Under the pieces are notes generated by a model. The model worked only from the letters and a program-made list of their open reading frames with translations. It was not told where the DNA came from and did no database searches. The translations under genes and the position numbers were made by a program. A stretch of 64,000 nucleotides of DNA from Lentisphaeria bacterium (GTDB lineage Bacteria > Verrucomicrobiota > Lentisphaeria > Victivallales > Victivallaceae). The DNA is taken from NCBI GenBank assembly GCA_017504435.1, contig JAFVRD010000040.1:1-64000 (forward strand). The letters are read 5' to 3'. Below, one piece after another: positions 1-8,632 of this stretch (positions are counted from its first letter, which is position 1; each line of letters starts with the position of its first letter).

Positions 1-3000
1 CACCGAAAAGGTCGTTATCCTCTCCGGCTGCCCAGATCACATCGTCGCCCAGACCGCCGTAAATGGTCATTTCACTGCCATTGTATTCAAACTGCGAACT
101 GGTCATATCAATGATATCATTTCCCGCACCGGCACGGATCTCATTGATCTGACTCAAGCGTGCCTGATTTCCCAAATCGGTGTAAACATCATCAAGGAAC
201 AAAGCATCACCATTGGCATCATCGGTCAGCACCAATATGTTTGCATCACTTGAACCGGCAAAGACATCGGTGACCCGGTTTTTGCCGAATAATTCAACTT
301 CTTCGCCGGTGCTGTTGTCGCCCTGATGCTGGGCAAAATAGCCTTTGCCCCAAGTGCTTTTGCCGGTGGCAAAGAACAAATCCAAATTACCGTCGGCATC
401 AGAAACAAGCTTCTGTGTTTTTGGAATATTGTCAACAGTAATATTGCTGCCGGTGTACCATGTTTCACCGTCAAAGACTCTCCATTGATAGGTTCCTTCT
501 GGCATACCGAAAGTGTCAACGGTGTTGGCGTCGGGTGCAATTCGCAAGCTGTTGGCAAAATTGTTGGTGGAATATTCCACTGTACAACTGCTGACTTCCG
601 GAACTGTATTCCAGGTGATAGTATTGGAATTTGCTGACAAACTGTAGACGTGAGGCAGTTCATTTACAGTCAAAGTCAAATTGCCGCTATCATTATCCAG
701 TGAATAAATTTTTCTGTTGTGGATAAAATAATCTCCATTAACCGTGATCGAACCGTAATTTTCAGACTCAGTGCCGATAGAAATCATACCGCTGAAACTG
801 TCCGCCCCCTGAGCCAGCTTGTAAGTACCGTATGCCTGATTTTCAGCAATCGTGATGGTGTAAGTCGGATTGCCGGAAATCAACGAAAGGTCGTTGATCA
901 AATAATCATCATCCACACTCCGCTTTGCGACCGTAAAGTCGATAACACATCGTGAGAAAACAGAAACAATTGCCCCGGCTTCAATATTCAAACTGCCGCG
1001 ATGTACGCCGTCACTGTAGATGTACATGCGACCATACTTATTTACGGTTGTATTGCTCGCTATGCCGCCACTGGAGATGTACATACTGCCCCCGGAATTG
1101 AGGGTGGTGATGTTTGCCACGCCACCACTGGAGATGTGTATGGAGCCATCATAATTTACGGTGGTGTTGTTTGCGATACCGCCAGAAAATATAATTGCTG
1201 AATTGCCGCTGATTACATTTAAAGCGGAGATGGAATCACATTTTGAAATCATCCCGTATAAACTTCCACCATAATAAATGCAGGCATCACGTTCAAGATA
1301 AGTAACATCCGCACCGGCAGAAGAGAAAATTTCTCCTTGCCATGGATTGTAAACAATACTTGCGGTACCGCCACTGGCGATGTACATGGAACCCCATTCA
1401 TTTACGGTGGTATCATTCGCGGTGCCGCCACTGGAGATGGACAGGTGGCCGGAATTGACGGTATATCCGGAAATAAAAGCATTTTTCATTTCAAATGCAG
1501 AACCATTGGATGTCCCTTGTATATAGGTGTTTGAGGCAACTGCAATATTAAGCATGGCTCCTGATAACGCAATTATACCAGTTGCTGTGCCGCCACTTTC
1601 GATGTACATGGAACCACATTCATTTACGGTGGTATCATTCGCGGTGCCGCCGCTGGAGATGCATATGTAGCCTTCGGAATTGACGGTGGTTTCATTCGCC
1701 ACGCCGCCGCTGGAGATGCATATGTAGCCCCCATAATTGACGGTGGTACTGTTCGCCGTGCCGCCACTGGAGATGGACATGTAGCCCCCGTAATTGACGG
1801 TATATCCGGAAATAAAAGCATTTTTCATTTCAAATGCAGAACCATTGGATGTCCCTTTTATATAGGTGTTTGAGGCAACTGCAATATTAAGCATGGCTCC
1901 TGACAACGCAATTATACCAGTTGCGGTGCCGCCGCTGGAGATGCATATATAGCCTTCGGAATTGACGGTGGTTTCATTCGCTACGCCGTCGCTGGAGATG
2001 TACATCCTGCCCCCGGAATTGAGGGTGGTATCATTTGCGGTGCCGCCTTCATAGATGCATATGTCGCCCCAGGAATTGACGGTGGTTTTATTCGCCACGC
2101 CGCCACTGGAGATGTATATGTCGCCCCAAGAATTGACGGTGGTTTTATTCGCCACGCCGCCATAGATGTCCATGAAGCCCCCGGAATCGACGGTGGTACT
2201 GTTTGCCGTTCCGCCACTGGAGATATACATACAGGCATCATTTACGGTGGTTTCATTCGCGGTGCCGCCACTGGAGATGTACATGGAACCCATGGAATTG
2301 ACGGTGGTATTGTTCGCCACGGTATTGGAGTGAACGGTCATTGAGTCGTATGACAATGTCAAACCGTTGATCGTATTGGAAGCAAAAGTAACATTCGCTC
2401 CATAAGCTACATCTACATATCCGCCATTTTCTTTGATTTCAAGTGCCGTGCCACCACTGAAGATGTACATGTCGCCATCTGAATTTACGGTGGTATCATT
2501 TGCCACGCCGCCATAGATGTACATGCGACCATACTTATTTACGGTGGTACTGTTCGCGACGCCGCCACTGGAGATGGACATACTGCCCCAGGAATTTACG
2601 GTGGTTTCATTCGCGACGCCGCCACTGGAGATGTACATGTAGCCCCTGGCATTTACAGTGGTACTGTTCGCGGTGCCGCCGCTGGAGATGTACATGAAGC
2701 CCCCATGGACGGTGGTACTGTTTGCAGTGCCGCCGTTGGAGATGTATATGTAGCCGCCGGACATGGTGGTGCTGTTCGCCACGCCGCCGTTGGAGATGTA
2801 TATGTAGCCGCCGGACATGGTGGTGCTGTTCGCCACGCCGCCGGAGGAGATGAACATGGAGCCGTAATAAAGTTGGATTCCAGTGGAAGTAACTCCTGAA
2901 GTGATAACGTATCGGTCGGCATACTTGGCAAGACCGCTGCCGCCGTGATTAAGAGTACCGAGCAGGTGGTCGGTTTCGTGAGCGATGGTGGAAATGATCG

Positions 3001-3382
3001 TTTCGTTACTTGAGGTGGAGTCAAGCATTACAAAGGCGTTGTCGGTGGAGTTCTGATTGCCTTCGTCGATGGTTTCAGCGAGTCCGGCAAAATTACCGTA
3101 CTGGTCAAACGCAGAAGTTTTGCCGATGTAAATGGTGGAGTATCCGGCAGTTTCCGGTTTTTTAGTTACAAAAATGACATTTTTATCCGCATAAAGAGCA
3201 TTGAGTTCGGCTGTAATATCAGCAATGCGTTCCTCTGTCAAAGAGGAATTTTGCACCTCGACATTATCAACGGTCACTATTTCCCCGTTGTAGGAAGTCA
3301 ATTCCCCGTCAAAATCCAAGTACACATACTGCACCGCTATCTGCGGAACATATTGCACCCCACCATTGGCAATATTTTCCAT
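1..3382 (-). CDS. Giant AIDA/RTX-repeat protein with N-terminal HExxH domain (partial, C-terminus beyond window)
   Basis: One open frame runs from an ATG at 3382, behind a GGGGG ribosome-binding site, to the window edge, giving 1127 residues of a longer protein. Residues 1-160 form a globular domain with IAHETDHLLG at 133-142: HExxH at 135-139, G142, and a His at 146, one place later than in classical metzincins (HExxHxxGxxH), so zinc-peptidase activity is likely but unproven. Residues about 165-790 are AIDA-type repeats of 18-19 residues (ISSGGVANSTTVN-like). A Trp-containing beta-rich section follows, then an RTX-like stretch (GGLGDDVIWAAGED) at the edge. There is no Sec signal peptide, and the start is hydrophilic. 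RTX repeats without a Sec signal suggest type I secretion (inference; the C-terminus and transporter are not visible). The lipoprotein gene 23 bp upstream is probably co-transcribed. Confidence 0.8.
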   Translation of the reverse strand, partial: MENIANGGVQYVPQIAVQYVYLDFDGELTSYNGEIVTVDNVEVQNSSLTEERIADITAELNALYADKNVIFVTKKPETAGYSTIYIGKTSAFDQYGNFAGLAETIDEGNQNSTDNAFVMLDSTSSNETIISTIAHETDHLLGTLNHGGSGLAKYADRYVITSGVTSTGIQLYYGSMFISSGGVANSTTMSGGYIYISNGGVANSTTMSGGYIYISNGGTANSTTVHGGFMYISSGGTANSTTVNARGYMYISSGGVANETTVNSWGSMSISSGGVANSTTVNKYGRMYIYGGVANDTTVNSDGDMYIFSGGTALEIKENGGYVDVAYGANVTFASNTINGLTLSYDSMTVHSNTVANNTTVNSMGSMYISSGGTANETTVNDACMYISSGGTANSTTVDSGGFMDIYGGVANKTTVNSWGDIYISSGGVANKTTVNSWGDICIYEGGTANDTTLNSGGRMYISSDGVANETTVNSEGYICISSGGTATGIIALSGAMLNIAVASNTYIKGTSNGSAFEMKNAFISGYTVNYGGYMSISSGGTANSTTVNYGGYICISSGGVANETTVNSEGYICISSGGTANDTTVNECGSMYIESGGTATGIIALSGAMLNIAVASNTYIQGTSNGSAFEMKNAFISGYTVNSGHLSISSGGTANDTTVNEWGSMYIASGGTASIVYNPWQGEIFSSAGADVTYLERDACIYYGGSLYGMISKCDSISALNVISGNSAIIFSGGIANNTTVNYDGSIHISSGGVANITTLNSGGSMYISSGGIASNTTVNKYGRMYIYSDGVHRGSLNIEAGAIVSVFSRCVIDFTVAKRSVDDDYLINDLSLISGNPTYTITIAENQAYGTYKLAQGADSFSGMISIGTESENYGSITVNGDYFIHNRKIYSLDNDSGNLTLTVNELPHVYSLSANSNTITWNTVPEVSSCTVEYSTNNFANSLRIAPDANTVDTFGMPEGTYQWRVFDGETWYTGSNITVDNIPKTQKLVSDADGNLDLFFATGKSTWGKGYFAQHQGDNSTGEEVELFGKNRVTDVFAGSSDANILVLTDDANGDALFLDDVYTDLGNQARLSQINEIRAGAGNDIIDMTSSQFEYNGSEMTIYGGLGDDVIWAAGEDNDLFG
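1454..1595 (-). repeat. Intragenic direct repeat, copy 1 (142 bp)
   Basis: This stretch of the repeat protein gene matches 1793-1934 with only a few substitutions and a constant offset of 339 bp (113 codons), so the frame is kept. It encodes a spacer containing AFEMKNAFISGYTVN between AIDA units. The copy points to a recent in-frame segmental duplication. Confidence 0.85.
1793..1934 (-). repeat. Intragenic direct repeat, copy 2 (142 bp)
   Basis: Second copy of the spacer at 1454-1595. Visible differences include the bases around 1853-1857 and a T/C change in the region encoding ALSGAML. The flanking AIDA units differ more than the spacer itself, so the duplicated unit included the spacer and parts of its neighbours. 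Confidence 0.85.
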
Positions 3383-3405
3383 TTATTTCAGCCCCCTGTT
3401 TATTC

Positions 3406-3984
3406 TTAAAACAGCTGATTGAACCAGTCGCTGGCCTCTGGATTGTAGAATGAATAATTTTTCTTGGCAAATTTTGCCACCCCTCTGGCAGTGTAGGAAT
3501 CCATTCCAACCCGGATTTTTACCCATTCATCATTACCATACCCCCGGGTGTGTTCCGGTATAAAATCTCCGACGTGCCGACTATCGATCATCAAAGTCAG
3601 CATTTCACCGCGATGACCGTCGCTGAGCATCTGCCATTGCGTTTTTCCCATCCGGTCGATCCGCAGTTCCAAATCACAAACATCGGGATTCCCCGGCCGC
3701 GGAACCGCTTTGACCGCACGAATCCGGCGGCTGCTGAAAATCGGATTGACATTGATACATATCTGTCTGCCGTCCCGGGTATTGATCTGCTTTTCAAGAG
3801 AGGTCGCCCGCGGATAATTTACGATCTCAAAAACCCCCAGCACAAAACGCGGTTCGTATTCCTCACTGGTCGGGTCATCCGATGCATAACTCTCCTGCAG
3901 TGCCTCTTCAAAAATCTCACAACCGCAAAACAAAAATGTACCGATAAACAAAATGGCAATTATACCAATTTTTTGTATTTTCAT
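3406..3984 (-). CDS. Predicted lipoprotein, possibly SecD-P1-head-like
   Basis: A 192-residue protein with an N-terminal hydrophobic segment ending in LFCGC, an imperfect lipobox (Gly at -1) that would place the acylated Cys near residue 22. The mature part begins with an acidic stretch. It contains DLELRIDRMGKTQWQMLSDGHRGEMLTL-type sequence (about residues 103-130) that loosely resembles the SecD/SecF P1 head subdomain; this is a weak impression only. The start has a GGAGA site 8-9 nt upstream. It lies 23 bp ahead of the giant repeat protein on the same strand, so a role in that protein's export or anchoring is possible but not shown. I do not recognise a firm family. Confidence 0.65.
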   Translation of the reverse strand: MKIQKIGIIAILFIGTFLFCGCEIFEEALQESYASDDPTSEEYEPRFVLGVFEIVNYPRATSLEKQINTRDGRQICINVNPIFSSRRIRAVKAVPRPGNPDVCDLELRIDRMGKTQWQMLSDGHRGEMLTLMIDSRHVGDFIPEHTRGYGNDEWVKIRVGMDSYTARGVAKFAKKNYSFYNPEASDWFNQLF

Positions 3985-4027
3985 ACCAATTAATCTCCAA
4001 AAAAACGTTTTTTTATCTCTTCGCTTC

Positions 4028-4056
4028 TTGCGAATAGGTTGATATTCATGTATATT
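4028..4056 (+). promoter_or_regulatory. Sigma70-type promoter for aroE cluster
   Basis: TTGCGA at 4028-4033, 17-bp spacer, TATATT at 4051-4056, about 42 bp before the aroE ATG. An A7CGT7 palindrome at 3999-4014 lies just upstream, where an UP-like A/T tract would sit. Confidence 0.55.
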
Positions 4057-4097
4057 AACTCCAAATTACAAAAATTTCCACTGAAAAAGTATAAAAA

Positions 4098-4943
4098 ATG
4101 CAAAAATATCTCGTTATCGGTGACCCCATCGGGCACAGTCGGTCGCCCGGAATGCAAAATGCAGCTTTCCGGGCATGCGGATTGGGAGAGCCTTACGGCA
4201 TCCGTCGGATCACTCCTGAAGAACTGCCGGAGTTTTTTGAATTCGCCCGGAAAAATCTCTGCGGGGTGAATCTGACCGTTCCTCACAAAATTCACGCTGC
4301 TGAACTCGCTGATGAATTAACTCCGCGCGCCGCACAATGCGGCAGTGTCAATACCCTTATCATCAAAGACAACGTCATTTTGGGCGATTCAACTGATGGT
4401 GTTGGTTTGGAGCGGGCATTGACATACAACTTTAAAACCTCTCTTGCCGGAAAAAAAATCCTCTTTTGCGGAGCCGGAGGGGCGGCCCGTGCCACAGCCG
4501 TACATCTGGCTCAATGCGGAACAACTGAGGTCAGCTTTATAAACCGGACATTGAGCAAAGCTGAAGAACTCGCCGCTTTGTGTCAAAAAATCGTTCCGGA
4601 ACTGATCTGCCGCTGTACTACTCCGGATAATGAAAATTCCGCAAGAGAACTGCTCGCAAATGCTGATTTTCTGATCCAGGCCACCTCTCTGGGTTTGAAA
4701 CCGGAAGATCCTCCTCCCCTGCCCCTGGAGTGGTTCTCTGCCAACATGAAACTGAAAATTTTTGATACCATCTATCATCAAACCCCGTTGCAAAAATATG
4801 CCGGTACAATGAATATCGCCTGTGCTGGCGGCAAAGAAATGCTCATTCAACAGGGCGCAGAAAGTTTTACTTGCTGGACCGGCATCCCTGCCCCGCTGGA
4901 TGCCATGAGAGATGGATTTGATCATGGGAGTCCCGGGAAATGA
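4098..4943 (+). CDS. aroE: Shikimate dehydrogenase
   Basis: 281 residues, the usual length for AroE, which reduces 3-dehydroshikimate to shikimate with NADPH in aromatic amino-acid synthesis. The N-terminal substrate site is clear: GDPIGHSRSPGMQN near residue 8 and NLTVPHK near residue 58, whose Lys is the catalytic residue. The conserved Asp region reads GDSTDGVG. The nucleotide-binding loop is GAGGAARA near residue 125. The ribosome-binding site is weak. The stop overlaps the start of the prepilin peptidase by 4 bp (ATGA), so the two are translationally coupled, although no pathway link is obvious. Confidence 0.95.
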   Translation: MQKYLVIGDPIGHSRSPGMQNAAFRACGLGEPYGIRRITPEELPEFFEFARKNLCGVNLTVPHKIHAAELADELTPRAAQCGSVNTLIIKDNVILGDSTDGVGLERALTYNFKTSLAGKKILFCGAGGAARATAVHLAQCGTTEVSFINRTLSKAEELAALCQKIVPELICRCTTPDNENSARELLANADFLIQATSLGLKPEDPPPLPLEWFSANMKLKIFDTIYHQTPLQKYAGTMNIACAGGKEMLIQQGAESFTCWTGIPAPLDAMRDGFDHGSPGK

Positions 4944-5812
4944 ATTGGCAAATGTGGTATCAACACGCCCCATACGATTGGTTTTCCCGTTTCGGCATGA
5001 TTTATCCGGCGGTGTGGATTTTTGTTTTTTTCTGGGTCTTTGCCATGGGGGCGTGTTTCGGCAGTTTCCTTAATGTCTGTATCTGGCGGATCCCTCGCAA
5101 AGAATCCCTCTCCAAGACGGCAAGCCATTGCACTACATGCGGCACTGCCATACGCTGGTTTGACAATCTGCCGATAATCAGTTATCTGATTTTGCAAGGC
5201 AAATGCCGTCACTGCCGGACACCTTATTCACCATCATATTTTTTTGTGGAACTGACCTGTGCAGTTCTGTTTGTCCTCACGGTGCTGAAATCCGGTCTGC
5301 TCAAACAGTACATCGGCATAATACCATTTCAGCTCAGTGCGATATTTTTCACACTGGGATGTGCCCTGATAGATGTTAAACACCGGATCATTCCCGATAA
5401 AATGAGTTTTTCCGCAATCGCAATCGGTCTTTTATTTACTCTGCTGATGCCTCAAGCCTGGGGAGCTGACAGCCGCCTGTCCGCATTGCTGATCGCCGTG
5501 ATTTCAGGAGTCATTCCGGCGGGAATACTGGCACTTTTTATACTGACTTGTCAGCTGCTGTGGAAACGTACGGTCATCGGCTGGGGGGATGTGAAATTAT
5601 TATTGGCGATCGGAATATTTCTCGGTCTGCCAGGAGGTATATTTGTTCTGTTGTGCGGAGCTTTTACCGGATGTATTTATGGTCTTGCCGCTATCCGCAA
5701 ATGGAACGGAGTCGTTCCGTTTGCTCCATTTCTGACATTCGGGACTCTGCTGTGGATATTTTTCAGCAAATATATTTTGGACGCTTATTATAAATTTTGC
5801 ATATCGTGGTAA
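4940..5812 (+). CDS. Prepilin peptidase (type IV / GspO family)
   Basis: 290 residues with about eight hydrophobic segments. It cleaves and N-methylates type IV prepilins and type II secretion pseudopilins at the inner membrane. The N-terminal part has GSFLNVCIWRIPR followed by two CxxC pairs (CTTC, CRHC) that bind zinc. The two catalytic aspartates lie in IDVKHRIIPD (about residue 147) and GWGDVKLL (about residue 217). It overlaps aroE by 4 bp. No pilin or secretion ATPase gene is adjacent; the secretin-like genes elsewhere in the window are not linked to it. PilD/GspO/ComC cannot be told apart from sequence alone. Confidence 0.92.
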   Translation: MNWQMWYQHAPYDWFSRFGMIYPAVWIFVFFWVFAMGACFGSFLNVCIWRIPRKESLSKTASHCTTCGTAIRWFDNLPIISYLILQGKCRHCRTPYSPSYFFVELTCAVLFVLTVLKSGLLKQYIGIIPFQLSAIFFTLGCALIDVKHRIIPDKMSFSAIAIGLLFTLLMPQAWGADSRLSALLIAVISGVIPAGILALFILTCQLLWKRTVIGWGDVKLLLAIGIFLGLPGGIFVLLCGAFTGCIYGLAAIRKWNGVVPFAPFLTFGTLLWIFFSKYILDAYYKFCISW

Positions 5813-5830
5813 TAAAAGGAGAATTCAATC

Positions 5831-6304
5831 ATGTGTGATCATGGTAAAAAACGGCCTTCTTGGGATCGCTATTTTATGGATATCGCTCATGTGGCAGCAT
5901 CCCGCAGTAATTGCAGGCGTCGTCAGGTGGCAGCTGTAGTAGTCAGAGATAAACAGATTATTTCCACCGGATATAATGGTACACCGCGGGGCGTAAAAAA
6001 CTGTTCAGAAGGTGGATGTCCGCGCTGTAATTCAGATATTCCATCCGGTGAAGGTTTGGGACAGTGTCTGTGCAGTCATGCCGAAGAAAATGCTATCGTT
6101 CAGGCGGCTTATCACGGAATTATGCTGAAGGGGTCCACCTTGTACACCACGTTCAGCCCATGTCTGCTTTGTGCCAAAATGATCATTAACGCAGGAATAG
6201 TTGAAGTCGTTTACCATCAGCGTTATTCCATTGATGACGTTTCCATGGCACTGCTGAAAGAAGCCGGGGTAAAAGTCCGGCCGGTCAATGAAAACGCGGA
6301 GTAA
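5831..6304 (+). CDS. dCMP deaminase (ComEB/CMP-dCMP deaminase family)
   Basis: 157 residues. The zinc site is HAEENA with PCLLCAK, typical of cytidine/deoxycytidylate deaminases; the Glu of HAE is the proton shuttle. Extra cysteines and a His around GGCPRC and CLCSH resemble the second zinc site of dCMP deaminases. The product dUMP feeds thymidylate synthesis, which fits with tmk elsewhere in the window. It starts behind AAGGAG 12 nt upstream and is followed 6 bp later by rfaE2, so aroE, the peptidase, this gene and rfaE2 look like one operon. Confidence 0.9.
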   Translation: MCDHGKKRPSWDRYFMDIAHVAASRSNCRRRQVAAVVVRDKQIISTGYNGTPRGVKNCSEGGCPRCNSDIPSGEGLGQCLCSHAEENAIVQAAYHGIMLKGSTLYTTFSPCLLCAKMIINAGIVEVVYHQRYSIDDVSMALLKEAGVKVRPVNENAE

Positions 6305-6310
6305 CAAATC

Positions 6311-6808
6311 ATGCAGTTTCAAGATCCGCAAAATTGCATTCTCTCTCTGGACGAAGCTGTTAAATGGCGGCAGGAATTGCGATCCAAAGGGAAAAAACTG
6401 GTCATTACCAATGGATGTTTTGATTTGGTACACCGCGGTCATGCCTCATATTTACGGAAGGCGGCAGAATATGGTGATGAATTGCTGGTACTGATAAATT
6501 CAGACGCTTCCGTGCGGCAATTGAAAGGCGACAGCCGTCCTCTGGTTTCGGAGCTTGACCGTGGATACCTGCTGTGTTCTTTGAAAGCAGTCAGCAAAGT
6601 AGTCATTTTTGACAGTCAGCGTTGTTCAGCTGAATTAACTGCGCTGGCTCCGGATGTTTATGTAAAAGCCGGGGATTATACTTTGGAATCACTCGACCCA
6701 TCAGAACGCAATGCGTTGGTGCTTAATGGTACTGAAATAATTTTCGCCCCGTTTGTCGGAGGATTTTCCACCACAAACATTGTAGAAAAAATCCGCCGTT
6801 CAATGTAA
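6311..6808 (+). CDS. rfaE2: D-glycero-beta-D-manno-heptose 1-phosphate adenylyltransferase
   Basis: 165 residues matching the stand-alone C-terminal half of HldE. The nucleotidyltransferase signature is TNGCFDLVHRGHASYL (HxGH), with an ISTS-like end at FSTTNIVEKI. It makes ADP-heptose precursor for the inner core of lipopolysaccharide, evidence that this organism is Gram-negative. The ribosome-binding site is CGGAG at the end of the preceding gene. Its last 9 bases overlap the 3' end of the convergent LTA-synthase-like gene. Confidence 0.92.
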   Translation: MQFQDPQNCILSLDEAVKWRQELRSKGKKLVITNGCFDLVHRGHASYLRKAAEYGDELLVLINSDASVRQLKGDSRPLVSELDRGYLLCSLKAVSKVVIFDSQRCSAELTALAPDVYVKAGDYTLESLDPSERNALVLNGTEIIFAPFVGGFSTTNIVEKIRRSM

Positions 6809-8602
6809 CTCGACCGGGTAATGATATTTGAAAAAGTCTGCAAACGCCTTGACAAAATCATTATCCGGAACTTTATTCAAGTCGGTTTCATAACTCTTTT
6901 CCGGTGTATATATCAACAATTTATCACCGTGATTCCAACAAAATGCCAAATCCTTTTTACTGAATAAATTTCTGCCCATGAAAGAATTTGGCACCACACC
7001 TCCGAGCATTGGCACCAACGTCGGTGCCAAATCTATACTGGAAGCGTATTTATCAGTTTTCAGCATCTTAAATATTCCGGAATCCGGAGTGATGAATATC
7101 AACGGGATCCGGTCTGGAGTAAACGTTTTACGGTTCAAATAATTTTCCCCGTGTGTAGCACTGTGATCGGCTGTCACAATTATCAGCGTACGGTCATTGT
7201 AGAGATTTTTATTGTTCATGATCCGGCGCAGAAATATTCCCAAACTGCGATCCGCCAGATTTAAAGACTGTAAAAACGGCGTGGGAAATTTTTTCGATTC
7301 TGCGTTGGCAACTTTTTGAGAATTGTATGGAGGATGAGTATCCATAGTACTTATAACAGCCAGAAACCGCTTCTGAGGATTTTTTTCCAATATTCGTGCG
7401 ACACCATCGTACAATTCAGCATCAGAAATTCCCCAGCAACTGCTCCGGCTCATATTAAATTCATTGCTCCAATCTTCCAGAAAATATTGCAATTGAGGAT
7501 TGAATATTTCCGCATATATTTTCCGGTTTTCGCCAAAAATACCCGACAACGGTGAAAAATACATTGTCGAATACCCCAGCGACCCGGCGATGGTAAACAG
7601 AGACATGGCATTACCGTTTTTGCATTCACGATTATAATCAGGGCGGGACAATAACAATGATGACATTCCCCAACTGGTCGGTTGTGATGCCGTGAAATAA
7701 TTACTCATAGCAGTATATTTGCGGTATAATTTGTCCAGCACCGGAGTAACCTCTTCCGGCATGGCTGGATTAACTGCCCGGATGAAATTCAAATCCAGTG
7801 ATTCGATTGCAATAATAATTATTTTATCAAATTTGGCATCTGCAGGCAGCTTCAACTCACCGGATTCATCGACATTTTTTGGGGGAAGCATGTGGTATTG
7901 GTCTAATATTCTACTGCTGTTGGTATTCAAAAACGGTTTGATTACAGTTTTATCATTGGGAACGATCGTATGAATTGCATCATTGGCATAATCAAAAGAG
8001 ACAAACAGCAGCGGTCTGACCAGATGGCCGGTATAATATTCCTGATTATCCGTTTTTATTACGGACATACCGTAAAACAGATTGGACAAAATGGACAACA
8101 ACAACAAAACAGCAAACAATCCACACCAGAAAAATGGCTGCCGTTTCTTTCTGCGTTTTTCAAAATTCCACACCAACACACAGGAGTAGATTACCCCGCT
8201 GAATGCAATTATCAACAACGGAACCAGCCAGAGATAATAATAACGTCCCAACACTGCCTGTAATGCATAATGACCGGAATGTTCCAGCAGTAAATGTATA
8301 GATTTGAAATCCAGCGGCATAAACGTTTCTTTATAGATAATAATTGATGCCACCCGTAAAAAAATATTTATAAATGAAGATATTATGGCTCCGACTGCAC
8401 ATATTTTACTGCGGAATATCAATGCCGAAAAAAACAACAGCAACGGAACCAGTGCATCTCCAAACAACGGCCATGGAAAATACGGTAATCTTCCGGCACT
8501 GGAAAAATTGGAAATTATCAGTGCCAGAAAACTGGAAATCAGCGTCAATATCAACATCAGCAGCAGAGGAATACTGTGTGTGAAATAATATTTGAAACGC
8601 AT
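6800..8602 (-). CDS. LTA-synthase/phosphoglycerol-transferase-like sulfatase-fold membrane enzyme
   Basis: 600 residues. Four or five transmembrane helices fill the first 190 residues; an extracytoplasmic alkaline-phosphatase-superfamily domain follows from about residue 235 (KIIIIAIESLD). The likely nucleophile is the Thr in ASQPTSWGMSS (about 307), and the metal-binding DHSATHGEN lies near 479. Family members transfer phosphoglycerol or phosphoethanolamine from phospholipids to cell-envelope glycans. Because rfaE2 implies LPS, a role in modifying periplasmic or outer-membrane glycans is more likely than true lipoteichoic acid synthesis. The start follows a GGGGG site. It is the last gene of the minus-strand run. 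Confidence 0.85.
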   Translation of the reverse strand: MRFKYYFTHSIPLLLMLILTLISSFLALIISNFSSAGRLPYFPWPLFGDALVPLLLFFSALIFRSKICAVGAIISSFINIFLRVASIIIYKETFMPLDFKSIHLLLEHSGHYALQAVLGRYYYLWLVPLLIIAFSGVIYSCVLVWNFEKRRKKRQPFFWCGLFAVLLLLSILSNLFYGMSVIKTDNQEYYTGHLVRPLLFVSFDYANDAIHTIVPNDKTVIKPFLNTNSSRILDQYHMLPPKNVDESGELKLPADAKFDKIIIIAIESLDLNFIRAVNPAMPEEVTPVLDKLYRKYTAMSNYFTASQPTSWGMSSLLLSRPDYNRECKNGNAMSLFTIAGSLGYSTMYFSPLSGIFGENRKIYAEIFNPQLQYFLEDWSNEFNMSRSSCWGISDAELYDGVARILEKNPQKRFLAVISTMDTHPPYNSQKVANAESKKFPTPFLQSLNLADRSLGIFLRRIMNNKNLYNDRTLIIVTADHSATHGENYLNRKTFTPDRIPLIFITPDSGIFKMLKTDKYASSIDLAPTLVPMLGGVVPNSFMGRNLFSKKDLAFCWNHGDKLLIYTPEKSYETDLNKVPDNDFVKAFADFFKYHYPVELH

Positions 8603-8632
8603 TAACGAATACCCCCTAATATATACCGGATA

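Larger units (their letters stand above)
960..2870 (-). repeat. AIDA-type repeat array inside the giant protein gene
   Basis: About 25-30 units of roughly 54-57 bp each encode variants of GGYMYISSGGVANSTTVN. Units end in NSTTV or NETTV and restart with G-Y/S-M/I-Y-I-S. Two adjacent units near 2733-2840 are almost identical at DNA level, which suggests recent unit duplication. Between blocks lie non-repeat spacers, one of which is itself duplicated (1454-1595 and 1793-1934). Repeats of this kind form beta-helical passenger domains in surface adhesins. Confidence 0.8.

Noticed and set aside
226-3024. Several open frames of 60-150 codons on both strands within 226-3024
   Set aside because: They are shadows of the repeat protein: the GC-rich repeat units keep other frames open, and only the frame from 3382 joins a ribosome-binding site, a globular domain and the RTX-like end.
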